NCBI RefSeq assembly: GCF_010730355.1
Contig: NZ_AP022576.1
Coordinates: forward strand, 4,402,001-4,466,000
DNA from: Mycobacterium florentinum
Lineage (GTDB): Bacteria > Actinomycetota > Actinomycetes > Mycobacteriales > Mycobacteriaceae
Direction: 5' to 3'
Length of the DNA stretch: 64,000 nt
Each line of letters starts with the position of its first letter. Position 1 is the first letter of the stretch. Position numbers and translations under genes: made by a program. A model generated the notes under the pieces. That model searched no databases. It was not told where the DNA came from and saw only the letters and a program-made list of their open reading frames with translations. This document shows positions 1-7,655 of this stretch, one piece after another.

Positions 1-260
1 AGATGCGCGAAATTCGACCACACCAACCGAGGCGTCGCGGTTTCGGCGTAGCCGAACAAGTGATGATGGTTGACCCAGACGATCGCGATGAACAGATAGC
101 TGACCACATAGCTCAGCCCGGTGGGCCACAGCGGTAGCAGAGCGCTAAAGGTATGAGCGCTGGGCGGTCTGAGCTCCAAAACCAAGATCGTGATGAGCAC
201 CGCGAATACCGCGTCTGAAAACGCCTGCAATCGCTCCGCACTGACTTTTCGCCCAGCCAC
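1..260 (-). CDS. TMEM175/DUF1211-type membrane protein, N-terminal part
   Basis: The gene runs off the left edge, so only about the first 86 codons are present. From a GTG at 260 the frame reads VAGRKVSAERLQAFSDAVFAV. This matches the FSDxVFAxxITxLVLEL signature of transmembrane helix 1 in the DUF1211/TMEM175 family, whose characterised members are potassium channels. A second hydrophobic stretch rich in aromatic residues (SYVVSYLFIAIVWVNHHH) follows, as in the family. The start lies about 50 bp downstream of the point where a neighbouring VOC gene loses its homology. Family assignment is good; the exact start and function in this organism are inferred. Confidence 0.7.
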   Translation of the reverse strand, partial: MAGRKVSAERLQAFSDAVFAVLITILVLELRPPSAHTFSALLPLWPTGLSYVVSYLFIAIVWVNHHHLFGYAETATPRLVWSNFAH

Positions 261-299
261 CACAACCTCCCGCCCCACCTGGTTGGCGTACCGTGTCGC

Positions 300-585
300 C
301 GGTGTCTTTGTGGCGAATCTCGCTGACGGCAACACCCCGATCGGCAAGTTCCTGACGGATCTCCGTGATATCCGTGACCACCAAATACAGGCCCCGCAGT
401 GAACCAGGAGGCGCATCGGTCAAGCCCGCGCCGAACTGGATGGACGCGCCGGATCCCTGAGGCGTCAGCTGGATAACCCGGAAATCGGGTGCGGGCGCGT
501 AGTCGACGTCGAGGTCGAAGCCGACCTGGTCGCGGTAGAACTGCAGCGACCGATCCGGATCCGAAACCGGCACAATGACAACCTC
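300..585 (-). pseudogene. truncated VOC (glyoxalase/bleomycin-resistance) domain protein
   Basis: The frame from a GTG at 573 reads VPVSDPDRSLQFYRDQVGFD and continues through LTPQGSGASIQFG. This is a clear N-terminal VOC fold of a common actinobacterial subfamily. Homology stops near position 309, after SEIRHK. The usual C-terminal strand with the FxDPDGNxW motif and metal ligand is missing, and the frame then runs out of register into the TMEM175-like gene. No good start in frame lies upstream: the ATG overlapping the DUF427 stop is in another frame. Deletion or frameshift is likely, and activity is doubtful. Confidence 0.55.
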
Positions 586-1467
586 TCATCGCGTGCTCCC
601 CGGCGGAGTTCTTCCGAGCACCTCATCGGTGTCCAGCCCGCGGTCCACGCCGTGCGGAACGACGGTCTGGCCGGGCTCGAGGTGCAACTGCCTGCCATCC
701 AGGTAGACATCGATCTTGTCGGGCTCAAACGACACCAGGTTGCTGACCCGCCCAACTTCCGTCCAGGCGTCGACGTATGACCACGCCGCGCGTTTGCGGT
801 CGCCGACGTCATAATAGGAGGCGATCCCCTTGTATGGGCAAAAGGTTTGTCCTTCAACGATTTTGAGTGCTGATTCGTCGATATCCTCGCGGGGCACGTA
901 CCAGCGTGCGGCAAACCCGGACTCGTACAGCGCCAATGGGTGCTGCGTTTCCGCTATCACCCGGCCACCGTCGCGGACGACGAGATGTCGTGACGTAGAA
1001 CGAATGTCGATGCGATGGTAGGCGTCGGCGGCATGCCCGACTATGCGCTCGTCCTCTTCGTAGAAGGCGTCCATCGCGCGCCAGGCGAACGCCAGTCGTC
1101 CGTCGAGCACCTCCGCATGCTGCGGCAGCGCGGTGTGCTGCCATGCGCCGTGGTTGGCCTGTCGTTCTCCAACGGCGACGGTGAACCACTGGGTGTCGCC
1201 CAGGTCCTGGTGCGGCGTCACCCGGTCCTCGGCGGTCAGAACCCCCTCTTCGATGTCCCCTGTTGGAAAATACGCCACCGGATAGCGTCCCGGCTCGTGC
1301 AGCAACACCACGTCTTCGCTGTCCGCGATCCACCGGTCGGCGAAGCGCACCCGCATCCGGCGGCGCAACGGTTCGGCGAACAGCAGCCGCGCCGGCAGCG
1401 TCTGCTCGGTGAGGAAGTGGCCGACCGACCCGGTCGCCAGCGGACCTTGTTGCCATGCCAAACCCAT
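586..1467 (-). CDS. DUF427 domain protein (two tandem modules)
   Basis: The product is 293 residues and starts at an ATG preceded by a purine-rich GAGGGGG. Two related DUF427 modules can be seen, roughly residues 35-125 and 150-265. The second contains the characteristic stretch with FCPYKGIASYYDVG followed by AWSYVDAW. DUF427 proteins are small beta-barrel proteins with no settled biochemical role. The gene is followed closely by the VOC remnant, suggesting a former two-gene unit. Family assignment is firm; function is unknown. Confidence 0.85.
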   Translation of the reverse strand: MGLAWQQGPLATGSVGHFLTEQTLPARLLFAEPLRRRMRVRFADRWIADSEDVVLLHEPGRYPVAYFPTGDIEEGVLTAEDRVTPHQDLGDTQWFTVAVGERQANHGAWQHTALPQHAEVLDGRLAFAWRAMDAFYEEDERIVGHAADAYHRIDIRSTSRHLVVRDGGRVIAETQHPLALYESGFAARWYVPREDIDESALKIVEGQTFCPYKGIASYYDVGDRKRAAWSYVDAWTEVGRVSNLVSFEPDKIDVYLDGRQLHLEPGQTVVPHGVDRGLDTDEVLGRTPPGSTR

Positions 1468-1525
1468 CGCTATGCCCCCTCCTGCGTCGAAAACGATTGA
1501 CAGGCCGTGCTTTTACCGGCGGACG

Positions 1526-2569
1526 TCAGTCCACCACCACGACGATCTTGCCGCCTGCTTCTCCGGATTCCGCCACTCGGTGAGCCTCGCGAATCTCGTC
1601 GAACGAGAAGACACGCGCGGGCTTGGCGTCGAGCTTGCCGTCGGCCACCTCCTGTGCGATGTCGCTCAGCGGTATGTCGGACACCTCGAAGCCCGGGTTC
1701 CCGAAGACCGGACTGGCGAAGAAGCTAAAGTTCACGCCGCTGGGCATACGCGCCAACGGGTTGAAATCCCCGATGGGGGCAAGGCCGCCCAGCCAGCCCG
1801 CGAGGCAGGCCGTGCCGTCACGGCGCAGCATGTCCAGGGAGTCGAGGATGGTGCTGTTGCCGACGAGGTCGAGCACCGCGTCGATCCGCTTGGCTTCGGC
1901 GATGTGCGCCGCAAGGTCTGGCCGTTCCACCTCGACACGAGCGGCGCCGAGCTGCGCTAGCAAAGGAAAACGCTTCTCGCTGCGCGCGGTGGCGATGACG
2001 TTGGCTCCCGTGATGACCGCCATCTTCAGCGCGGCCTGGCCCAACGCCGACGTCGCACCGCGGATCACCAGCGTCTGTCCCGCGGTCAGCTTGAGATTGC
2101 GGAACAGGCAAGTCCACGACGTCGCATACGATTCCGGCAACGCCGCCAGTTGGGACCACGGTAGATCGGATTCCATGAGGGCGACGTTGGCCGCGCGTAC
2201 CCGCGTGTATTCCGCGTAGCTGCCGTTGATCGTTCGGCCCAGACCGCCCATCAGGGCGGCGACCTTGGCGCCGACCGGGAACTCGCCGCCCGGGCACGAG
2301 TCGACGATGCCGACGCATTCGATGCCGCTGACCTCCGCGGCTTCGGCCCACTCGCCGCGGCGCATGTGTATCTCGGCGTGGTTGATGCCGAAGCCCTTGA
2401 CCTCGATGACCACTTCCCCGGCTTTGGGCAGCGGCTTGGGGATCTCGGTGTGCACCAGCCGGTCGAGGCCCCCGAACCCCGTCAGGATGATCGCCCGCAT
2501 CGTGTCGCCGCCGGGTTGCTCGCGTACCACGGCCGGGGCGGTTGGCAGTGCGCTGACGCTACTAGTCAT
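1526..2569 (-). CDS. zinc-type/quinone oxidoreductase (MDR family)
   Basis: This is an MDR-superfamily NAD(P)H-dependent reductase of about 347 residues. It has the GroES-like N-domain (INHAEIHMRRGEW) and a Rossmann domain with an AxxxxLGQAALKMA nucleotide site. The catalytic-zinc cysteine and histidine of true alcohol dehydrogenases are absent, so it resembles quinone or enoyl reductases. The ATG at 2569 was chosen; an ATG at 2500 (MRAIILTGFGG) is the classical family start and also possible. Two copies of the 16-bp TGGG-N8-CCCA operator lie 65-102 bp upstream, so the gene probably belongs to the TetR regulon next door. Confidence 0.85.
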   Translation of the reverse strand: MTSSVSALPTAPAVVREQPGGDTMRAIILTGFGGLDRLVHTEIPKPLPKAGEVVIEVKGFGINHAEIHMRRGEWAEAAEVSGIECVGIVDSCPGGEFPVGAKVAALMGGLGRTINGSYAEYTRVRAANVALMESDLPWSQLAALPESYATSWTCLFRNLKLTAGQTLVIRGATSALGQAALKMAVITGANVIATARSEKRFPLLAQLGAARVEVERPDLAAHIAEAKRIDAVLDLVGNSTILDSLDMLRRDGTACLAGWLGGLAPIGDFNPLARMPSGVNFSFFASPVFGNPGFEVSDIPLSDIAQEVADGKLDAKPARVFSFDEIREAHRVAESGEAGGKIVVVVD

Positions 2570-2633
2570 GGCGATGACCTGCCTCTTTCCCAATCGTCAG
2601 CCAGACTTTGAATATCGACGCACCCGATAATAT

Positions 2634-2649
2634 TGGGCCGTTCGACCCA
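2634..2649. promoter_or_regulatory. candidate TetR operator, copy 1 (MDR promoter)
   Basis: TGGGCCGTTCGACCCA fits a 6-4-6 interrupted palindrome with fixed TGGG and CCCA ends, the pattern found at four other places in this module. It lies upstream of the MDR gene. Confidence 0.6.
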
Positions 2650-2655
2650 TTATTA

Positions 2656-2671
2656 TGGGCTGATCAGCCCA
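2656..2671. promoter_or_regulatory. candidate TetR operator, copy 2 (MDR promoter)
   Basis: TGGGCTGATCAGCCCA is a perfect 16-bp palindrome, the most symmetrical of the five copies. It starts 22 bp after copy 1 starts, about two helical turns, so two dimers could bind on the same face. Confidence 0.65.
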
Positions 2672-2710
2672 AAATTGTCCAGCCTGAGCGACACGCTGAT
2701 CGATCCGCGC

Positions 2711-3367
2711 TCACGATTTGCGCTTGCGCGATGCGGCCTTTCGCCGCTGCGCATCGACCGCGAAGGAGCGCACGTAGTCGACCGCGGCATTGACGGCGAC
2801 TTGCAGGGGTGCGGCTTCACCGGTGGCGTGCGTGATCATCGCACCGCCCTGATGCGCGATGACCAGCGAGACGGCCAGGTGGCGGGGGTCGGCGTCGGCG
2901 CGCAGGTCGCCGCGCCGGCGCATCGCCTCGAGGCCGGTCTGGAACAGCTCGATCCATTGGTCGTAACCGCGCGCAAGGTCGTCGCGCACTTCGTCGTCGG
3001 CCTCGATCAGTTCACCGGCCAGCGAGCCGTAGACGCATCCGCCCAGCCGGTACACGGTGTCGATGTCGGCGATGCAGGCGTCGGCCCAGGCTTGTAGCGC
3101 CTCCATGCTGTCGAGGGTGCCGAGTCGCGGTTGGGTGTGAAACTCGATGACGTCGTCACGGCGTGCGGCGATGACCTCTCGGGTCAGATCGCGCTTGTCG
3201 CGGAAGTAGTGCGAGATCTGCGATCCGCCCACCCCGGCGGTGCTGCGCACCTCGTCGATGCTGGTGTTGGCCACGCCGCGCTCGAACATCAGCCGGGCCG
3301 CGACTTCGATGATGCGGGCCCGCGTCGCCTGCCCTTTGCGGGTGAACCGCGGCTTATCGTCAGTCAC
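2711..3367 (-). CDS. TetR/AcrR family transcriptional regulator (second gene of pair)
   Basis: The product is 218 residues. The N-terminal helix-turn-helix region reads RARIIEVAARLMFERGVANTS and continues with GVGGSQISHYFRDKRDL. The GTG start at 3367 overlaps the stop of the preceding TetR gene in a GTGA junction, so the two are translationally coupled. The C-terminal ligand domain is similar in length and layout to that of its neighbour, including a shared IxAHQGGAxxT segment, which suggests tandem duplication. It likely recognises the TGGG-N8-CCCA sites and represses the module; that link is inferred from proximity. Confidence 0.88.
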   Translation of the reverse strand: MTDDKPRFTRKGQATRARIIEVAARLMFERGVANTSIDEVRSTAGVGGSQISHYFRDKRDLTREVIAARRDDVIEFHTQPRLGTLDSMEALQAWADACIADIDTVYRLGGCVYGSLAGELIEADDEVRDDLARGYDQWIELFQTGLEAMRRRGDLRADADPRHLAVSLVIAHQGGAMITHATGEAAPLQVAVNAAVDYVRSFAVDAQRRKAASRKRKS

Positions 3368-4065
3368 GTTGTCGCCCTGGGCTTCACGCGCCGTCCGCGA
3401 GGACGTCGTGCGGGCCTCGGCGTGCGTTCGTCGGGATCGGTGGCAAACATCCGCAGGTAGTTGACCGCGAACCGGGTGCCATCGGCGTGCGGCCACTGCG
3501 CCCGATAGGTGAAAGTCAGCGTGGCACCGCCCTGGTGGGCGCTGATGATCGCGAGCGCCAATTGTCGTGGATCGGCGCTCGCGACCAGGACTCGCTTGTC
3601 CTTCATCCGCTGGATCGCGGGCTCGAGCAACTCCACCCAGTGCCAGTAGCCCGCAGCCAATGTGGCGCGAGTCGCTTCGTCGGACTTGGCCAGCTGCGCG
3701 GTCAGCGCGTGGTACGTCGGTATGCCACCAGAGGTTCCGATGCGCCGGAGATAGCGCAGGTTCAGATCGATCCAACGCTCGAAGTCGTCGAACGTGTCCA
3801 GGTCGCCAAGTGTGGGCTGGCGGTGGAAGTCAAGTACCACGCCGACCTGTCGCCTGATCACGGCGCGGATCAGGGTGCCCTTGTCCGCGAAATAGTGGGC
3901 GAGCTGAGAGCCGCTGACCGAGGCGGCCTTGCGCACGTTCTCCATGTTGGAGGCCGACAGACCTTCGGTCACGATCAGCTGGGCGGCGGACTGCACGATC
4001 CTGTCGCGGGTGGCACGCCCCTTGGCGGTCAACCGTTGTTCGTCCTGAACATCGGGATGGGCCAT
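3364..4065 (-). CDS. TetR/AcrR family transcriptional regulator (first gene of pair)
   Basis: The product is 233 residues, with an N-terminal HTH (TRDRIVQSAAQLIVTEG, then SVSGSQLAHYFADKGTL) and an effector domain carrying IISAHQGGATLTF near the C-terminus. The tail is arginine- and proline-rich. One TGGG-N8-CCCA site lies 34 bp upstream of the ATG, so the pair is probably autoregulated. Having two coupled homologous TetR proteins raises the possibility of heterodimers. Ligand unknown. Confidence 0.88.
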   Translation of the reverse strand: MAHPDVQDEQRLTAKGRATRDRIVQSAAQLIVTEGLSASNMENVRKAASVSGSQLAHYFADKGTLIRAVIRRQVGVVLDFHRQPTLGDLDTFDDFERWIDLNLRYLRRIGTSGGIPTYHALTAQLAKSDEATRATLAAGYWHWVELLEPAIQRMKDKRVLVASADPRQLALAIISAHQGGATLTFTYRAQWPHADGTRFAVNYLRMFATDPDERTPRPARRPRGRRVKPRATT

Positions 4066-4098
4066 CGCGTCAGGCTAACCCGCGAGCGGCGCCGATTA

Positions 4099-4114
4099 TG
4101 GGATATGCAGCCCA
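4099..4114. promoter_or_regulatory. candidate TetR operator, copy 3 (TetR-pair promoter)
   Basis: TGGGATATGCAGCCCA matches the 6-4-6 operator with one asymmetric arm position. It sits between the end of the hydrolase gene and the start of the first TetR gene, as expected for autoregulation. Confidence 0.6.
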
Positions 4115-4143
4115 TTGCGGTCCGCGCCGCGCGCGGGCCCCGG

Positions 4144-5013
4144 TCAGGCGGGCACGCGTTCCTCGAGGAAGGTGCGGATCAGCCCGGCGACATCGTCGAG
4201 TGCGGACTCCAGCAGGAAATGCCCACCGTCGAGCAGATGAATCTGAGCGTCGGGAAGGTCGTCGGCGAAGGCCTCGGCGCCGGCGGGTCCGAAGATCTCG
4301 TCGCCGCGGCCCCACACCGCGAGCAGTGGCACCCGGTTGGCACGAAAGTACTCGTGCACGGCCGGGTACATCGGAGCGTTGGTGGCGTAGTCGTGGAACA
4401 GCTTCAGTTGCACCAGGTCATTGCCGGGCCGCGACAGCAACGTGTAGTCGTGATGCCAGCACTCGGGATCGACCAGCGTCTCGTCGACCACCCCGGTGAC
4501 GTATTGCCACCGGGTGGCGTCCAGGGTGAGGAATTGACGCAGCGGAGCCTCGGTCTCGGCGTTCGGGTCAGACTGGTAGGCCCACACGGCTTTCCAGAAG
4601 CTCTCCACGAAGCCGGCGTCGTAGGCGTTGCCGTTCTGGCTGACGATTGCCGTGATGGCGGACGGGTCGCGCAGCGCCAGCCGCCAACCGATCGGCGCGC
4701 CGTAGTCCTGCACGTACATCGCGTACCGATCGACCCCAAGGCCGCCGAGCAGGCCGGCGGTCAGGTCGGTCAGCGCATCGAAGGTGTAGTCGAACTCGGT
4801 GACGGCCGGGGCGTCGGAGAGGCCAAAGCCCAGGTGGTCGGGCGCGATCACGTGGTAACGGTCGGCGAGCGCGGGAATCAGATGCCGGAACATGTGGGAG
4901 CTGGTCGGAAATCCGTGCAGGAGAATCAACGCCGGCTTGCTTGCGTCTCCGGCCTCCCGATAGAACAGCCGATGGCCGTCGACGGTCGCGTAACGATGAT
5001 GAACAGCCGGCAT
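4144..5013 (-). CDS. alpha/beta hydrolase (epoxide hydrolase / dehalogenase-like)
   Basis: The product is 289 residues. The start is an ATG with an excellent AGGAGG site 5 bp upstream. Visible family features are the oxyanion motif LHGFPTSSHMF, a nucleophile elbow VQDYGAPIGW with aspartate in place of serine, and a C-terminal GGHFLLES histidine. An aspartate nucleophile is typical of epoxide hydrolases and haloalkane dehalogenases, not esterases. It is transcribed divergently from the SDR gene across a region with two copies of the module operator. A role in detoxifying a reactive organic compound is inferred. Confidence 0.88.
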   Translation of the reverse strand: MPAVHHRYATVDGHRLFYREAGDASKPALILLHGFPTSSHMFRHLIPALADRYHVIAPDHLGFGLSDAPAVTEFDYTFDALTDLTAGLLGGLGVDRYAMYVQDYGAPIGWRLALRDPSAITAIVSQNGNAYDAGFVESFWKAVWAYQSDPNAETEAPLRQFLTLDATRWQYVTGVVDETLVDPECWHHDYTLLSRPGNDLVQLKLFHDYATNAPMYPAVHEYFRANRVPLLAVWGRGDEIFGPAGAEAFADDLPDAQIHLLDGGHFLLESALDDVAGLIRTFLEERVPA

Positions 5014-5052
5014 GGAATTCCTCCTGCGCCACATGGCCTGGAGCCGCATTTT

Positions 5053-5068
5053 TGGGATGTGTATCCCA
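5053..5068. promoter_or_regulatory. candidate TetR operator, copy 4 (hydrolase/SDR divergent promoter)
   Basis: TGGGATGTGTATCCCA has perfect 6-bp arms around a 4-bp centre. It lies 40 bp upstream of the hydrolase start. Confidence 0.65.
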
Positions 5069-5137
5069 GTATGCCTCAAATTCATCGACTCGCAATAGTC
5101 CCGGCGGAGTTGACCGCTCTGTCGCCCCGGAATATTC

Positions 5138-5153
5138 TGGGTCGGCTATCCCA
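5138..5153. promoter_or_regulatory. candidate TetR operator, copy 5 (hydrolase/SDR divergent promoter)
   Basis: TGGGTCGGCTATCCCA fits the same 16-bp pattern. It ends 23 bp before the SDR start codon, a position where a bound repressor would block RNA polymerase. Confidence 0.6.
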
Positions 5154-5176
5154 ATCTGGCCGCGTGAGGAGCATCC

Positions 5177-5893
5177 GTGGGTAACACGTTGCGGGACAAG
5201 ACCGTCGTGGTGGTCGGCCGCGGCAGCGGCATCGCGCGTGCCGTGGCGCTGCTGGCACACGACGAGGGCGCGCGCGTCATCGTGGCCGGACGCGATCAGG
5301 GCAAACTCGCCACCGCATACCGCGACAGTGACATCAGCGCCGAGGTCGTCGATCTCACCGACGACGCGTCGATCGCGGCGCTTGCCGATCGGGTGGGCGC
5401 CGTGGATCACGTGGTGTCGACGGCTTCCGCGAGAGCGCGGGGTGAGCTGGCGTCGCTGGAACGCCGCAACCTTGCGCTGTCGTTTGACACCAAAGTCATC
5501 GGGCCCACGATGCTGGCCAAATATTTTGCACCGCAGATCAACCCGGGTGGGTCGTTCGTATTGTTCTCGGGCGTTCACGCCTTCAAGCTGAACGTCGGGT
5601 ACCTCGGGGTGGGCATCACCAATGGGGCAGTCGATTTCCTGGCCCGCTGGCTGGCCGTCGAGCTCGCACCGACGCGGGTCAACGCGATTTCGCCGGGAGT
5701 CATCGATACGGGGGCATGGGACGCCCTCGGCGACGAGGGGAAGCGCGAGTACTTCGCGCGCATCGCGGCGGGCAACCCGGTGGGACGAATCGGCACCACG
5801 GAGGACGTCGCCAACGCGGTTCTCTTCGCCATGAGCAACACCTTCATGACCGGAATGACGCTGAAAGTCGACGGCGGCGAGCCTCTGATTTAG
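5177..5893 (+). CDS. SDR-family protein with altered catalytic residues
   Basis: The product is 238 residues from a GTG. The Rossmann fold is evident, with VVVVGRGSGIARA at the N-terminus, VELAPTRVNAISPG and the terminal GMTLKVDGG. The canonical YxxxK active site is not present: where Tyr and Lys are expected the sequence reads VGITN before GAVDFL. The glycine motif is also altered to GRGSGIA. Either the enzyme uses other residues or it has a binding role. It is followed 29 bp later by the MOSC-reductase gene, with which it probably forms an operon. Confidence 0.85.
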   Translation: MGNTLRDKTVVVVGRGSGIARAVALLAHDEGARVIVAGRDQGKLATAYRDSDISAEVVDLTDDASIAALADRVGAVDHVVSTASARARGELASLERRNLALSFDTKVIGPTMLAKYFAPQINPGGSFVLFSGVHAFKLNVGYLGVGITNGAVDFLARWLAVELAPTRVNAISPGVIDTGAWDALGDEGKREYFARIAAGNPVGRIGTTEDVANAVLFAMSNTFMTGMTLKVDGGEPLI

Positions 5894-5922
5894 GCTCTCT
5901 CGCAAAGCCAAAGGAGACGGCA

Positions 5923-7623
5923 GTGGGCAGGCTTGTGTCGGTGAATGTGGGCATGCCCAAGAATGTGCAGTGGCGGGACAAGACGGTCTATACCGGGATA
6001 TGGAAGAGTCCGGTCGGCGGGCCGGTCATGGTGCGACGCCTCAACATCGACGGCGACGGCCAGGGCGATCTGGGTGGCCACGGTGGCGAACAACGCGCCG
6101 TCATGGTCTACCAGGCCGAGTCGTACGACTTCTGGATGCACTACCTGAATCGCGGCGATCTGGTACCGGGCCACTTCGGCGAAAATTTCACCGTCACCGG
6201 GCTATCCGACCAGGATGTGTGCATCGGCGATCGCTACCGAATCGGCGACGCCGAGTTCGAGGTCACCCAGCCGCGCGTCACCTGCTTCCGGGTCGGGATG
6301 CGTCTCGACGAACCGGAGATGCCCAATCTTCTTGTCGCCCAGCACCGTCCAGGATTCTACTTGCGCGTCATCACCGAGGGCCAGGTCCAAGCCGGTGACG
6401 ACATCGTGCTGACCCGTCGCGGCCGACACGAGCTCAGTGTCGCCGAGGTCGACGCGCTGTTGTATCTGCCGAACCGCAACCCCGAAACGCTGCGTAAGGT
6501 CGTCGACGTTCCGGCGCTGAGCCCAGGGTGGCAGCAATCGTTCAACGACATGCTCGCCTCGGGCGAGGAGACGGCGCCGGCCATCGGGGTTGAACCGGGG
6601 TGGAACGGATTTCGGCCGTTGCGGGTGACCGCACTACGCCGGGAGAGTCCGTCGGTGCTGTCGATCCGTCTCGAGGCCGACGACGGTGCCGCATTGCCGC
6701 CGCCGCTGCCGGGGCAATACCTGACCGTCCGACTTCCCGGGGCCGGCGATCCGGCGCCGTTGCGCAGCTATTCGCTCTCCGGTGATCCCGCCGCGGGCGA
6801 TTACCGCATCAGCGTGAAACGCGAAGAATGCGGCGTGGCCAGTCGATGGTTGCATGCGCACATCGAACCGGGATCGGTCATCGAAGCCGCCGCCCCGCGC
6901 GGCGATTTCTACCTCGCCGACGACGACCGGCCGGTGGTGCTGATGTCGGCGGGAATCGGCATCACTCCCGTGCTGGCGATGCTGCATGCCCTGGCGGCGG
7001 CGCGCAGTACCCGCGGCATCTGGTGGCTGCATACCAGCCGCAATCGCGAGACCCAGCCCTTTGCAGAGGAAGTCACGACCCTGGTCGAGTCGTTGCCGCA
7101 TGCGCGGCAGCAGGTGTGCTACACGCAGGTGCAGGGGCGTCTGGACCAACAGGCCATCGCGGCGCTCGGACTGCCGGCCGATGCGGCGGCGTATCTGTGC
7201 GGCCCAACCCAATTCATGGCCGACATGCGCGACGTCCTGACCGCCGCCGGACTCGACGGCACGCGCATCCACAGTGAATTGTTCGGTGCGCTGCCGGCGA
7301 TCAATCCCGGCATCGTCGACGGCGCCCCGCGGGTGCCGCCGCATGCGCCGGACGGGCCGCCGGGGACCGGGCCGTCAATTACCTTCGCCCGCAGCGGACT
7401 TAGTGTGAATTGGTCCTCGGACTACGGCAGTATCCTGGACTTCGCGGAGGCCTGCGATGTGCCGACGCGCTACTCGTGCCGAAGCGGCGTCTGCCACTTG
7501 TGCGAGACGGGCGTCGTCGCCGGTACCACCAAGTATGTCCAGGCCCCGCTGGACCCGCCCGGACCGGGGACCGTGCTCATCTGCTCGGCGGCTCCGGACA
7601 GCGACCTGGTGCTCGATCTGTGA
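5923..7623 (+). CDS. MOSC domain / ferredoxin-reductase / 2Fe-2S ferredoxin fusion protein
   Basis: The product is 566 residues from a GTG with AAGGAG 6 bp upstream. Domain order is: a YiiM-like MOSC domain (about 1-210, with PRVTCFRVGMR holding the conserved cysteine), an FAD- and NAD(P)-binding reductase (about 220-450, with LRSYSLSG and MSAGIGITPVLAML), and a C-terminal plant-type 2Fe-2S domain with SCRSGVCHLCETG and a later cysteine. MOSC proteins carry molybdenum cofactor in N-hydroxylated substrate reduction. Here the electron supply chain is built into one polypeptide. A role in reducing an N-oxygenated or xenobiotic substrate is inferred from the domains. Confidence 0.9.
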   Translation: MGRLVSVNVGMPKNVQWRDKTVYTGIWKSPVGGPVMVRRLNIDGDGQGDLGGHGGEQRAVMVYQAESYDFWMHYLNRGDLVPGHFGENFTVTGLSDQDVCIGDRYRIGDAEFEVTQPRVTCFRVGMRLDEPEMPNLLVAQHRPGFYLRVITEGQVQAGDDIVLTRRGRHELSVAEVDALLYLPNRNPETLRKVVDVPALSPGWQQSFNDMLASGEETAPAIGVEPGWNGFRPLRVTALRRESPSVLSIRLEADDGAALPPPLPGQYLTVRLPGAGDPAPLRSYSLSGDPAAGDYRISVKREECGVASRWLHAHIEPGSVIEAAAPRGDFYLADDDRPVVLMSAGIGITPVLAMLHALAAARSTRGIWWLHTSRNRETQPFAEEVTTLVESLPHARQQVCYTQVQGRLDQQAIAALGLPADAAAYLCGPTQFMADMRDVLTAAGLDGTRIHSELFGALPAINPGIVDGAPRVPPHAPDGPPGTGPSITFARSGLSVNWSSDYGSILDFAEACDVPTRYSCRSGVCHLCETGVVAGTTKYVQAPLDPPGPGTVLICSAAPDSDLVLDL

Positions 7624-7655
7624 TCGCACGAAAGATGGTGCGGTAAGCCGACTTC

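Noticed and set aside
3487..5184. Long plus-strand open frame opposite the TetR and hydrolase genes
   Set aside because: It is antisense to three well-supported genes, has no recognisable domain and is typical of high-GC shadow frames.
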